NCBI GenBank assembly: GCA_003013855.2
Contig: ML058550.1
Span: 1,394,001-1,458,000, forward strand
Source: Liriodendron chinense
Taxonomy: Eukaryota > Streptophyta > Magnoliopsida > Magnoliales > Magnoliaceae
Direction of reading: 5' to 3'
DNA length: 64,000 bases
Shown: positions 11,914-23,500 of the stretch, piece after piece
How positions within the stretch are numbered: position 1 is the first letter of the stretch
How the letters are laid out: each line of letters opens with the position of its first letter
The notes under the pieces: generated by a model
What the model was told of the DNA's origin: nothing
The model's input: only the letters and a program-made list of their open reading frames with translations
Database searches by the model: none
Made by a program: the position numbers and the translations under genes

Positions 11914-13005
11914 TTATGGTAGAGGTCGTGAATCATTTAGAGAGAGTTTTTCAAAATGGGGCCTCCACTGGTTTGTATCATGCACAAGGGTGGATTCTAA
12001 CAATCCATTCACCACTTCCAAAATTGTCTCATCATCAGAATCAGCAAAGTGGGCTAGACATGCTTCTAAGGGTTCGGACAGAGAGGTTAGAAGGAATTCT
12101 TCTTCCATGAGGGTATCGATCAGGTTGGCCTCATGGATCTCATCATCATTCCTTTGTTGTTTACACATGTTGAAAATATTTAGCTCTAACTTCATATTGC
12201 CAAATGAAAACTTCACGACCCCATTCCTGCAGTTGATCACAGCATTAGAAGTTGCCAGGAATGGTCGGCCAAGAATAACAGGTATCTGGGTGCTAACATT
12301 TGCTACAGGTTGGGTGTCCAAGACGATGAAGTCTACTGGGAAGTAGAATTTGTCGACTTGTACCAACACATCTTCCACTACTCCTCTCGGTATCCGTACA
12401 GATCGATCGGCAAGTTGCAAGGTGGTCCTGGTGGGTTTCAATTCACCGAGCCCCAGCTATTCGTAAACCAAGAAGGGTATAAGATTGACACTCGCCCCCA
12501 AGTCAAGAAGTGCCTGTTCGACCCGGAAGTTCCCTATTATGCAAGTAATAGTAGGACTACCTGGATCTTTGTATTTTGGGGGAGAGTTCTGGTTAATGAT
12601 AGCACTGACCTGTTCAGTCAAAAAGGCTTTCTTTTGTACATTGAGCTTGCGCTTAATAGTACAAAGATCTTTCAGAAACTTGGTATATGAAGGTATTTGC
12701 TTGATTGCATCCAACAAAGGTATGTTGATTTTCACTTGTTTAAAAACTTCCAAGACATCTTGAGCTTTAACTATTGCTTTAGATGAGAGTAGGCGTTGGG
12801 GAAACGGGACTACTGGTTCGAAAACATGCTTTGTCTCCTTCTCAGGTTGATCATCACTAGATCTGTCATCACTCTTCGATTTAGATGATTCCTTAGGTTT
12901 ATCAACTGTCCTAGGAATATCTTTTTCAATCACCTTACCACTTCTTAGGGTGGTGACAGATTTAGCATGCTCAACATGAAGGTTGGAAGAACCTGAATCA
13001 TTCAC
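11914..13005 (-). pseudogene. Element A gag C-terminus and aspartic protease (broken)
   Basis: Frame 13005-12457 covers a Lys/Glu-rich linker, FPQRLLSSKA, EVFKQVKINIPLLDAIKQIP and the protease active site ALLDLGASVNLIPF, ending at a stop after VYE. Frame 12441-11914 continues KPTRTTLQLADRSVRIPRG and IPVILGRPFLATS (the second protease signature). The active site has DLG where retroviral enzymes have DTG or DSG; DLGAS is usual in this lineage. Element B has the same region in one frame, so the stop near 12454 is a lesion. Confidence 0.82.
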
Positions 13006-13107
13006 CTGATACTGTCCTCTCGGGTTAGGTTGAGGTTGGGCTGGAAAGGTCCCTTTCTCCTTAACATTCTGTCGTGATTCGATTCTTTCAACGGAAGTTT
13101 TGAGCTC

Positions 13108-14433
13108 TTAGAGGGTTTGCATGATGTGCGTGATGTTCTGATCTTGTCTCTGATTGATTTGAGCTTGTCCCTCCATGAATGTATGCAAAATATCCTCTAG
13201 GGTCTTCCTTGGTGGGGGCACATACGGTGTGCCAGTGGAAGGCACTTGAGGATTATTGCCTACATTGGCAATTTGTCCGTTTCTCCAACTGAAGTTTGGA
13301 TGGTTCCGCCAATTAGGATTATACGTGTTTGACACTGGGGCATTGAAAGGCCTTTGATAAGTATTCATGACATTGGCTTGATCGTGCAATAATTCTTGAA
13401 AAGATGTGATTGTAGGACAACCCTTGGTAAAGTGTGCATCGCTCTTACAAATGTCACAAATACTTTCAATTTCCCTGGTTTTAATAGCGTTGACCTTCCT
13501 TAATTCCATGGCTTCTATTTTACGTGTGAGCCCTGCTATCTTTGCATTAACATCGTCATCCTCGGTTAAAAGATAAACATCTCTTTTTTCATTGGGCCCA
13601 GGCTTGGTCTTAGCGGGTTTGTCAGATGTGTCCCAAGATTGGGAATTTTCTGCTAAGAAGTCAAAGTATTCCATAGCCTCATCAGAACCTTTGCTCATAA
13701 ACTCCCCATTACACATCATTTCTACGAATTGGCGCATGACTGGGCTCAATCCATTATAGAAGAAGCTAATCAAGCGCCATGTTTCGTAGCCATGATGTGG
13801 GCAGGCAAGTAAGAGTTCCTTGAAACATTCCCAACACTGAAAAAAAGTTTCATTCTCCTTTTGGGAGAAATTCATTATATCTCGTTTCAGGGTGTTGGTC
13901 TTATGAATAGGGAAAAACTTTTTAGGAAATTCCCTAGTCATCTCTTGCCATGTCCCTATGGTTCTGGGCCTTAAGGAGTGCAACCAAGACTTGGCCTTCT
14001 CCTTCAAAGAAAAAGGAAATAGTTTTAACCTAACCACGTCATCAGAAACGTTGTCGTAATGCAAAGTAGCGATTACTTCATCAAATTCCCTCAAATGTAA
14101 ATAGGGACTTTTAGTGTCGAGTCCATGAAATTTAGGAAGTAACTGTATCACTCCAGGTTTAAAATCAATGTTGCCCGCATTCACCGAAAAAACCATACAA
14201 GAAGTAGTACTCGTTCTTGCAGGTTGCAAGTAATCACGTAAACTCCTAAATTGTGGCTCATTGTGTACTTCATTCTCATCTTGATCATATTCATTTTCAT
14301 TCTCGGCCATGTTTATGATTAATTCACAAGTATCAGAAAGTTTTCTAACACAGTGATTGGATAGACCTTCAACCAAAATTCTGTCACTTAGAAGACGTCT
14401 TGTGTGATCACGAGTCCACTTACGCATAAACAC
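13108..14433 (-). pseudogene. Element A gag
   Basis: The frame opens at 14433, but by comparison with element B the likely start is the ATG at 14310 (MAENENEYDQ). Seen in order: acidic N-terminus, SLRDYLQPARTST, capsid-like KLFPFSLKEKAKSWLHSLRP, TWQEMTREFPKKFFP, ETFFQCWECFKELLLACPHHG, LISFFYNGLSP, a CDICKSDAHFTKGCP zinc-knuckle-like cluster, and an Asn/Pro-rich tail. It is about 400 residues from the likely start and stops at 13108 before the protease linker. Gag packages the element RNA in cytoplasmic particles. Confidence 0.85.
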
Positions 14434-14583
14434 TAAACAAGGAGATAAGGAAAGAGGTTACCTGGAAAGAAGAACACTTGGCTATGAGTGATTCCTGAGA
14501 GCAACAAAATAAAAGAAGTTAGTATACTATTGACAATATATTTATATAAACCAATTCCAAAAATATTCTTAAACCGATGCCAA

Positions 14584-14601
14584 TCCCCGGCAGCGGCGCC
14601 A
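14584..14601 (-). promoter_or_regulatory. Primer binding site of element A (tRNA-Asp type)
   Basis: Minus-strand TGGCGCCGCTGCCGGGGA, six bases inside the 5' LTR. It is near-complementary to the 3' end of plant tRNA-Asp, as known for Athila elements. Confidence 0.85.
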
Positions 14602-14607
14602 AAAACT

Positions 14608-16185
14608 TGCTACAATCCGAAGATTGCACACCCAAGTGCAGGTAGCGAAGTAGTAAAATACTCGGTAAGACCGAGGTCGATCCACAAGGATTTGGGTTAA
14701 GAACACTTAGAGGAATTAGTTTAGGTGAGTGAGATGAAATCTGATTTATCCACGAGAGTGGAGTAAGTTGTGTGTGGTGAAAGATAAAAATAGAAAAGGG
14801 GCTAAGGCATCAGGGATCCACCTTTGATTCATTCACAAGATTCGATTCGTTGGTCCAACTATAACTCAACTGGAATTGAATAAAGATTCATTCCAATCGG
14901 AAGATAAAACAGTTAAACCATTCGCATATTTCATAAAAGATGGTGATCTGAACCGATTGATTTGACCATGAAGCACTCGTTAGTTGATCGCAGGGAATTC
15001 CAAGCATCCACTATGCCCGGAGTCGACAATGGATCAAGGAATTGTACAGATCAACAACTTTGCCAACAAGTCAACCGATAAGATCACAATTCATACGATC
15101 AAATGCATACTTACAAGATAGGAGGCTTTGATTGACCGATCCAACCGTTAAGATCTCGTCTATCGATCGCAGGGAATCCAAAGCATCCAATGTGCCAGGA
15201 GTCTACAATGGATCAAAGGATTTTACAGATCGATGACTTTACCTGCACTATCTCGATGACCGTAGGGAATCCAAAGCATCCAACGTGCCCGGAGTCGACG
15301 ATGGATCAAGGGACTTTATCGATCATGAACTAGTTAATTGGTGTGCAAGGGATCCCAAGCATCCAACGTGCCCGGAGTCGACGATGGATCAAGGGGCTTG
15401 CACAACAATAGCGTCTGCCGAGGTGGATAACCGAACCAATCAACCAAAGAGAACTCCAACATTTACACCACACAATGTTGAACCAAAAGAACCATAACTT
15501 GCAAATTTCTTCAAAGGCTTCACCCCTAGCCTTAGCTAGAGGTTTATCCAACCATGCTACAATAGAAGACTAAATTCTCTATAAAGGAGAAAACTACTTT
15601 ACACTACAAAAGAAAGAAAGAAAACTAAAGAAGATAAGGGAGGAGTTGTAGAGAATGGGATGGGATGATAAGGGAGAAACCCCTTTTATAAGATAAGGGA
15701 GAGTGAAATCACTTAGAACCTAAGTAAAGAGTTTCCTTAGAGTCTAAGTGTAGTGAGTTTTCTTAGAGTCTAAGTGTATGGAGTTCCTTAGAGTCTAAGT
15801 ATAGTGAGTTCCTTAGATTCTAAGTATAGAGAAGAGAGAGAGTGTGTGTTTTCTAGCCTCCACACATGTGGGAGTGGAGAAGGTTTTCTTGCTTGCACAT
15901 GTGGAGGAGAGATGCCTTGCTTAGTGGCTGACAGAAGTGAGAGAGAGAGAGGGAGAGAGAGAGCTCCTGCTGGCCATGGATTTGGGCAGGTGAGATGGAG
16001 AGTTGCTAATCAGGTGGACTACTATTGCTCCAATGCAAATGATGGTGCTGGAGGATGGATGAATGGCTGGACGTAGTGAAGATGAAGAGGACGGCTGGAA
16101 CGTCCATTGTTTGGACTGCTGAAGGTGGAGATCAGTCCATCTAGTGGACGTGATGAAGATGAGCTTTTGTAGTTGCTTGGACACA
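14608..16185 (-). repeat. Element A 5' LTR, truncated
   Basis: This matches the left LTR from TGCTACAATCC up to GGACACA at 16179-16185. The left copy continues CATGG while this copy continues AAAAGTGTG, which belongs to element B. About 1.26 kb corresponding to 6504-7761 (most of U3, including the GGACG array and the LTR terminus) is missing. The TATA-like TTATAAAAGG is still present at about 15680-15690. Confidence 0.85.
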
Positions 16186-18644
16186 AAAAGTGTGACCATA
16201 TCCCGTATCATATCATCGTTCTCATCAAGGGAGTGAGTCACTTCTTCGTCTAAGGGACCGGAGTAAAAAGGTGAGAGGGACTCATTTTCCACAATAGAAT
16301 TGATCATGTTTATTTCGTGGACCTCCTCATCCTCATCCTCTTGTTGGTTGTCAATATTAAAAGCATTCAACTCAATTGTCATATTGCCAAAAGACATTTG
16401 TATGCCTCCACTCCTACAATTTATGATAGCGTTTGATGTAGCTAGGAATGGGCGGCCAAGTATGACAGGAATTTGAGGGCCAATATTAACCATGGGTCGT
16501 GTGTCCAAGACAATAAAGTCCACCGAGTAGTAGACTTTGTCAACTTGGACAAGGACATCCTCAACCACCCCTCTAGGAATACGAATTGATCGATCAGCAA
16601 GTTGTAATGTGGTTTTGGTGGGTTTTAATTCACCTAAACCCAATTGTTCATAAACCGAAAAGGGAATTAAGTTCACACTTGCCCCTAGATCAAGTAAAGC
16701 ATGTTTCACCCGGTGATCTCCAATCATACATGATATGGTCGGACAACCGGGATCTTTATATTTCTTAGGCATCCCGTGGTTGATAATGGCACTCACATTC
16801 TCTGTAAAAAATGCCTTCTTTTGCACATGTATTTCTTTTTTAACCGTGCAAAGGTCTTTTAAAAATTTTGCATATGACGGTATTTGCTTAATGGCATCCA
16901 ACAGTGGGATGTTGATTTTAACTTGCTTGAAAACTTCCAAAAATTCCTGATATTTATCTTGAGGTTTGGCTGGAATCAAGGGTTGGGGGAATGGAGCAAC
17001 AGGCCTATATTCTTTTAATGGCTCTTTTTCATTCATGGTGATACTAGGTCCATCATCCTCTTTGGAAGATACCGGATCATTAGGCGTTAAAACCTTCATC
17101 GGATCAGATTTTTCAATGATTTTACCACTTCTAAGAGTGGTGATGGCCTTCGCATGTTCCATATGTTGGTTAGAAGAACTAGGCACGCTTATTTCGCATT
17201 GTTGTTTTGGATTTGGTACGGGTTGGGCTGGAAGCATCCCTTCCCTTGCGTTTAAGCGAGCCTTGATTTCCTCCACCGAACTTTTAAGCTCAAGCATTAT
17301 CGTATGGTTGGATTGATTAATTTGAGCTTGTCCTTCCATGAATGCTTTCAAAGTATCCTCTATAGGCATTTGAGGTGGGGCCATTTGCATTGGGGGCCCC
17401 CTTTGAGGATTATTTTGATTAGTCGTGTTTCCATTCGCCCAATTGAAGTTTGGGTTGTTTCTCCAACTAGAATTGTTCGTGTTTTGATTTGGAGTACTGA
17501 AAGGTCGTTGATAACTATTCAAGGCATTCGATTGTTCAAATAAAAGTTCTCGAAGCGCATAAATTGTTGGACAATCCGGCGTTTGATGCACATTGGAAGC
17601 ACAAATACCACAAATAGTTTCAACAGCCCCCTTTTGTTGGGTTGTGTCCACTTTCTTTAGTTCCATCTCCTCGACCTTTCGTGTGAGCTTAGCCACTCTA
17701 GAACCTAGATCATCTTGCAAATCTAAAACATAAATTTCTCCATTTTCCTTGGCTTGGGGTTGTTTAGAACCTGTTGGGTTAGATGTATCCCATGCTTGTG
17801 TATTTTCAGCCAACATGTCGAAATAATCCCAAGCTTCCTCCGTTTCCTTGTTCATGAACTCCCCATTGCACATCATCTCAATAAATTGGCGCATGGTTGA
17901 GTTTAATCCATCATAGAAGAAACTAATCAACCTCCACCTTTCATAGCCATGATGTGGACATGCGTTTAAAAGCTCATTATACCTTTCCCAACATTGGAAA
18001 AAGGTTTCTTCTTCTTTTTGGGCGAAGTTCATTATGACCCTTCTTAGTGCATTGGTTCGATGAGTAGGGAAGATTTTTTTAAGAAACTCCCTAGTCATCT
18101 CAGCCCATGTCCCAATAGACCTCGGCCTTAAGGAATGTAGCCATGATTTGGCGTTCTCTTTCAAGGAAAAAGGGAACAATTTAAGTTTTATAGTATCCTT
18201 GGTTACGTTGTCATAGTTTATTGTGGCTATAACCTCTTCAAATTCCTTAATATGTAAATAAGCGCTTTCAGAGTCGAGTCCATGGAATCTAGAAAGAAGC
18301 TGGATCAACCCCGGTTTAAAATCAATGTTTCCCACATTGTGAGGGAAAATTATGCAAGAGGGGGTACTCGTCCTAGCTGGTTGTAAATAGTCACGTAAAG
18401 TTCTAGGTTGAGGTACATCCCCCACTTCATTCTCATCCAATTCAGTAAGGTTTGGGGCTGGATTTTGATTAACCCCTTGATTTGGTTGATTTTCAGCCAT
18501 CTCTCTAGTAATTTCAGGAAAATTCTGACGTTTCCTAGCACGAGGCTCTCTATCAATCCCTTCAACAATTACTCCGTCCCTTACAAGTCGGTTATTATAA
18601 GTCCGAGCCCAATGTAGGCATGCAAAACCAAAAAGAATGAACAA
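15921..18644 (-). pseudogene. Element B gag-protease, fused to antisense LTR of A
   Basis: One uninterrupted 907-codon frame. The likely gag start is the ATG at 18500 (MAENQPNQGV). Order: SLRDYLQ-like TLRDYLQPARTST, capsid-like KLFPFSLKENAKSWLHSL, CPHHGYERWRLISFFYDGL, zinc-knuckle-like CGICASNVHQTPDCP, Asn-rich linker, EVFKQVKINIPLLDAIKQIP, active site DLGASVNLIPFSVYE, RIPRGVVEDVLVQ, IPVILGRPFLATS, and an acidic linker to VTLF at about 16190. The last 90 or so codons (SKQLQK onward) are the LTR of element A read through and are not retroelement protein. The open fusion is probably accidental. Confidence 0.85.
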
Positions 18645-19225
18645 AAAGGAAACAAAATTCTTCCTTCCTTCCTTTACTCCTCTCTAGGACTTAAGCACAA
18701 GGTGTCTTGCAATGGCTAAGCCAGAAGCAAGGATAGAGACCGATTTCTCCTGGTCAATAGGGGTTCAAAGAACTCCCCACCCACTCTTTGAGTCTTTTGA
18801 GAAAAAGTTCAGAAAAAGAAGAAAGAGGAATAGGTTGAGAAGAGAAATCTCTGAGCACAAGGTGATCCAAGGCGGCAGAGCCGACCAATAGGAATCCAGG
18901 TGGCACAAGGCCTACCTTTCAGAGATCCAAAAGGAGTCTCCACCCACTCTACAAGAGATGAATATGATAGGAATGAGTAGGAGAAGAAGAAGAGTAAGGT
19001 TAGAACAATAAAACCTGATTTGTGACTTAAGATGCCTTCTTCTTCTTCAACTTCCTAAAAATCCCTGGATTAGACCTATGTTAGAATCCTGCAAAAAATC
19101 AAAACAAACTAAGTTAGTAATTAGAAGAAAACCTATTCTAGAAAGCAAAACAAATCCTAAACCTATCTTAACACAATCTCAACTAAAAGTTATTTCAAAA
19201 AATTTCTAAAAATACCGCATAGAAA
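18645..19225 (-). other. Leader of element B
   Basis: Untranslated stretch between PBS and gag. It contains two related direct segments, about 18690-18790 and 18858-18960. Each runs from GCACAAGGTG through CCAATAGG to a CCACCCACTCT end. No gene is seen. Confidence 0.5.
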
Positions 19226-19243
19226 TCCTCGGCAGCGGCGCCA
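19226..19243 (-). promoter_or_regulatory. Primer binding site of element B (tRNA-Asp type)
   Basis: Minus-strand TGGCGCCGCTGCCGAGGA, six bases from the LTR. It differs from the site of element A at one position. Confidence 0.82.
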
Positions 19244-19249
19244 AAAACT

Positions 19250-20924
19250 TGTTCACTCCCCAAGTGTAGGGTTGCGAAGTAGTAATAATTCGGAAAGACC
19301 GAGTATCGTTCCCACAGAGATTTATGTATGGGTATCTTCAGAATTTGTCTAAAACAACTAGTAATTAAGATCCTATTAAGAGCTAAAACTAGAAAATAGC
19401 GATTTGGGTTTAAACAATGAATGATTAAGGTAAATTCAATCTAAAAAGGTACTAGAGCGTCAAGGATCCACTTTTGATAAGTTTCAATGCATCAACACAA
19501 CTAGGTCTCTCATAACTCAATCGGAATCGAATTCCTATCTCTATCCGATTGGAATATAGAGCGGTTCAATCAACAATTATCCAAAACAAGTGCTTATTAA
19601 CTGATTTGATTCCCACAACCATGCTCAGGCCTTGGGCACACTCAATTGTATAGGCCAAGCCTCTTTCCAATCTACTTGAGATTCATAACCATAGTTTTCA
19701 CCAAATCCTGTCACTAGACCTGATTACAACTCATGATTAGAAATCTAATTAAATCGAAATCAATCAATAAACAATTATTTCAGATTATATACAAAAGATA
19801 AGAATTTTAGTTACATGAGTTCCCACATGAAAATCAGGCCATTGCATACAAGGCAATCAAAGCGTCTACCATGCCCGGAGTCAATGATAGATCAATGCAT
19901 TATACAAGCATAAACAATACTCAAAAGCTAAGATACTAAGCTTAGAATCACTAAGAATCACATGAGCCCGGAGTCATTAAGAGATCAAAGTAGAAACCAA
20001 CATAGTACTTGAATCAAACTCATATTGAACTAAAATTCATCAATTAAAACAAAAAAGGAAACCTAGGTTGCATCAATCCATAAAAAACGAATCAAAAGCT
20101 TCACCTCTTAGCCCTAGCTAAGAGGTTTTAGTTCATCTCTAACATCCTTGAACTAGAAGCCTCTAAAAAACATAGAAAATAACTAAAACAAGAAGAAAAC
20201 TATAAATCCAAAGTAGAATCCGTCTCCTGAGCAATCCCCACGTCGTAGCCTCCTCTGGTATGAAGGGAAGACACCCTTTTATAGCTTGGAGGAGTCCAAT
20301 ACGCAAGAGAATTCCAGAAACTGCGTAAACTTACGCTATTGCGCAGAAAATTCGGAGTTCCAATAATAGAAAGAGCTTTTCACGCATGACCGACCGGTCT
20401 AGACCGGTCGGCCTTCACTTGCAACAGTCCAGAGAGCACAGCCGACCGGTCATGACCGGTCGGAGTGACTTTCCATTGATCCAGCGTACATGGCCGACCG
20501 ATCATGACCGGTCGGACCAAGTTGAATTTGTTCCAGCGTGTGTAGCCGTCCGGTCATGACCGGTCGGACTACATTGTCCATCCTCTGTTGTGCATAGAAG
20601 GGAGCAGCCGACCCGTCTTGACCGGTCGGGCTTCTTTGGCTGACCGGTCAGCCAACCGGTCTAGCTTCTTTTCTTCTTTATTTCTTTCTTTCTTTCTTTC
20701 TTCTTTTCTCTTCTCTCCTTGCTTTCTTCTCTTTGATCTTCCTTCAATACTTCATCCTATGATCTTCAATGCTTGTAAGGAGCTACATTTAGCCTTCAAT
20801 TGGTGACATCTCCATCTTGTTCCTATAATTACAAATCATGTATTAGAATGGTCCTTTAAATGTGTAAACCGTGCATAATGAGTGATGAATTGGGGTTAGA
20901 ATATGCACAATTAAGAGCTCAACA
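19250..20924 (-). repeat. Element B 5' LTR
   Basis: The plus strand begins TGTTCACTCCCC next to the PBS and most likely ends CTCAACA at 20924 (TGTT...AACA). There is no second copy to prove the outer border. Its PBS-side 80 bases resemble the LTR of A (GCGAAGTAGTAA, AGACCGAG, CCACAG-GAT). A minus-strand TATA box, CTATAAAAGG, is at 20276-20286. GCCCGGAGTC units lie downstream of it in R/U5, and the GACCGGTC array upstream. Confidence 0.7.
20391..20662. repeat. GACCGGTC palindrome array in U3 of element B
   Basis: Six units near 20391, 20442, 20494, 20546, 20608 and 20639, spaced about 51, 52, 52, 62 and 31 bp. The best unit is a perfect 22-bp palindrome: CCGACCGGTC, AT, then GACCGGTCGG. Other units have single changes. 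Spacer DNA between units is less conserved (CCAGCGT recurs). The array starts about 107 bp upstream of the minus-strand TATA box. Confidence 0.85.
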
Positions 20925-21641
20925 CAACCAACTCCAATGATCTGCGTAGCGGTCTCTTGTATGTGCTCACCTAACCGGCCACAACCATTCCAATGGTCTG
21001 CATAACAGTCTGTTGCACTATACTCACCCAACTAGGCAAAATCAATGAAACTCCCAAACGGTCTGCATAGTGGTCTCTTACACACACCTGGGTATTCACC
21101 CTACCGGCCACAAACGAAGGGGGGATACAATCCATCAAGCACACATGGGCGCTCAAGTACAAGAGTCTATAGGGCTTGTCGCACACACCAGGGTGCTCAC
21201 CTAAAACCATGTCATGCATGAACCAAATCAATACCTAAACCTTTTCCAAACACAAACTCAAAATCATCTTACGCATGTACAACTCTACTCAGTTAACAAA
21301 CTCGCATAAAACCTCAATAACATAACTTAAAATAGAAAATTCAATCATAAATCAAAACTTCTATTAAGATGGAAATTAAATACAAATAAGTGATGAAAAC
21401 TGAAATCACGTAGTGGGAAAAAGTACGAGAAACAACTCACATAAGATTACTGTTTGAACCAGATTCTCACTAACTCAGTGGGGCGACTCACTGGGTTGAC
21501 TCGGCTCCACCTCCTCTTCTTTTGTTCCTTCTTTTCCTTCCTTTCTCTTCTCCTTTTTCTCCTGATTTCGCGTCTAGCAACAAGTGCAGGAGCATAACCC
21601 GACTTGGAGAAAACTAACGGAGCGAACTGGTTTCTCTCCTA

Positions 21642-21696
<55 letters not shown>

Positions 21697-23249
21697 AACA
21701 AGATGTGGGAGTTCTTTTTATAGTAATTTCTTATTCTATTTCATGGTTTCTTAATGCCGCTAGGAGATAGTGTTCAGTTGGACACGGTTTGCATCAGAGT
21801 TAAACAGCGTGCGCAAGAGTCATTGAGTCATGATTACACCATCTAGTGTCGTTCCTTAATCTATCTTTCATCATCGATTGCTGATTATGAGGCCCCCCTG
21901 ATGGACGTCTTAGATTGTTCCGCTGGAGTTTATGGGGCCCAAAAATTGATGGTTCAGATCGTGTTATAAACAGTGATTTGTGCAGAACCCTTCAGAATCT
22001 GGTTGTTGAAATAGTATCCGTGTGATCTTCTTAAATCCTTGGTAGGATTCGGAAATCCATCTGGTGGAAGATGGACGGCCTAGATTAGAGAAGAATCTAC
22101 TTTGATTCTCTGTTTAGTTTCTAAAATCCACTTTGATTCTCTATTTAGAAGAATCCACTCGCTGATCGGACGTGAGTTGTGGACGCGGTTTTACTGTCGA
22201 ATGGTTTGGGGTCCACTGTGATGCTTGTAAGGAAAATCCGTTCCCCCATCTAGTGTAGCACGATTACCTTAGATGTGAGCTCAAAAATGAGCTAGATCCG
22301 ATAATCATGTGGGTCACATGATGAGAGTTAGTGTGCTTCACCCTCACCGTTAAAACCTTATGTTATTTCACGTATTTTTTTTAACAGATGAGTAGTGTAT
22401 ATATTTATATAATTCCAATTCTGCCCTTTCCTTTAGTATTGACTTCCAATACCTGTACCGATCACGTACACCATCATTTTTCGGCAAAACTTCACCAAGG
22501 CCCGTCATTTTTCGCGCTCATTATACTGGTTAAGTTTGGGCCTTGATCTCTTATAGATGAACAAGATGCCTTTTTAGTGGTCCATCACACTCCGTGATCC
22601 AAAGTGATACTTGTACATATTCAATAGGAAATTTAACCGGTAGCCTTGGTATTTATCCTATGATCTTCGAAATGATCGGTTCAGTTTGTTATTTGGATGG
22701 CCCAATTAGCGGATACGAATTCAATGGATGGTTATATGAAAGGCTAATTATTTTCTAATTAGGTGTTTATGTTCTTAAGCACAAGTATGAGTTATTGTAC
22801 GGTAAGTTTCTTAATTTGATATTCCTAATATGGTCTTTGAATGACCTATTGGTGAGACATATACATCGTCAGACTTTAATGACTTGTCTACTCATAAAAT
22901 TTCATCAGATCACAGTTTTGACGGTAGGTTAAGCATATCAATGTATGATAAATAAGATGATGGATCAGAATGTTAAATTGATTTGTGTATGAGTGGCTAT
23001 GGAGATCAAGGGGTTTAGTTTACTATGATCAATTTGTTCAAAATCGAGGTGGACGGTCAGATACGTTTACTTAGTGATGAATAATCAATTGAACGGCTGG
23101 TTTCGATGAATAACTGAGAACTTCAAGGTAATTGATGGTTCATCTTCGGAAATCAACGGGTTAATGGATTTATACATGTATATGCTTGAAGTAATGTAGT
23201 GTACGTACTCACGTGCATATCTACACGCACCTAAAAATCCCAGGTCATT
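20925..23249 (-). mobile_element. LTR-like block H (partial or solo LTR)
   Basis: The minus strand starts TGTAATGACCTGGGATTTTT at 23249, a normal LTR-type start. About 1.5 kb in, it has a promoter-like CTATAAAAAG (21714-21723) followed by a long GA tract (CT at 21645-21695). The downstream 20930-21220 holds loosely repeated GGCCGG-GGTGAGCAC / AGACCACTATGCAGACC phrases. There is no coding sequence and no matching second end, because its left part meets the LTR of B at 20924/20925. It may be the LTR into which B inserted. Moderate to low confidence. Confidence 0.45.
21645..21695. repeat. (CT)n microsatellite
   Basis: About 25 CT dinucleotides just downstream (minus sense) of the TATA-like box of block H. 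A similar TATA-plus-GA-tract layout is found in the LTR of D and in F. Confidence 0.9.
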
Positions 23250-23500
23250 ACAGCCTCACATTTTGAACGGTCTGCATGGCATGAGTACCACATATAAGGA
23301 GGTGGCCCACCACCGTATTCAAAATGGTTGGATGCTATCATGAGTTTACCATAAAAAACAGCACTTATTTCTACTTATAGATGGTCATCTTTTATATAAT
23401 ATCCTAGCATCTGTTTATATATAGATATGGTCCACCTTATAAGGTGATATTCTTGAATTTCGGGGCCTACAAGATGAGTGGCGTAGGTCACACAAAATTA
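23250..23500. other. Non-coding segment left of the minisatellite
   Basis: About 250 bases with phrases such as GGAGGTGGCCCACCACCGT. No gene, terminal repeat or RNA feature recognised. Confidence 0.4.

Larger units (their letters stand above)
4926..16185 (-). mobile_element. Athila-like Ty3/gypsy LTR retrotransposon A (5' LTR truncated)
   Basis: Reading on the minus strand: 5' LTR (14608-16185, truncated), PBS, gag, protease, RT, RNase H, integrase, a 1.2 kb untranslated stretch, PPT and 3' LTR (4926-7761). The gag (SLRDYLQPARTST, ACPHHGYETWRLISFFYNGL), the protease style DLGASVNLIP, RT box FMDDFSV and the tRNA-Asp-type PBS are together typical of the Athila lineage. All coding regions carry stops or frameshifts. 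The outer ~1.26 kb of the 5' LTR is missing where element B begins, so no target-site duplication can be read; the left flank is ACTTG. Confidence 0.9.
16186..20924 (-). mobile_element. Athila-like element B, 5' half only
   Basis: Minus strand: 5' LTR 19250-20924, PBS 19226-19243, leader, gag and protease down to 16186, where the sequence switches to the truncated LTR of element A. RT, integrase and 3' LTR are absent. The gag/protease is clearly related to that of A (same blocks throughout) but not a recent copy. No gag/protease stop is seen, so it is better preserved than A over this part. Confidence 0.85.

Noticed and set aside
15921..16185. Last 90 codons of the 907-codon frame as a new protein domain
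   Set aside because: The same words (SKQLQKLIFITSTRW) occur antisense in the other LTR of A at 6130-6534, so this is LTR sequence read through a deletion joint.
20925..23249. Block H as the 3' LTR of element C
   Set aside because: C's own LTR-like promoter region lies directly after its integrase (24400-25115), and 1 kb of minisatellite plus SINE separates it from H. No shared sequence was seen.
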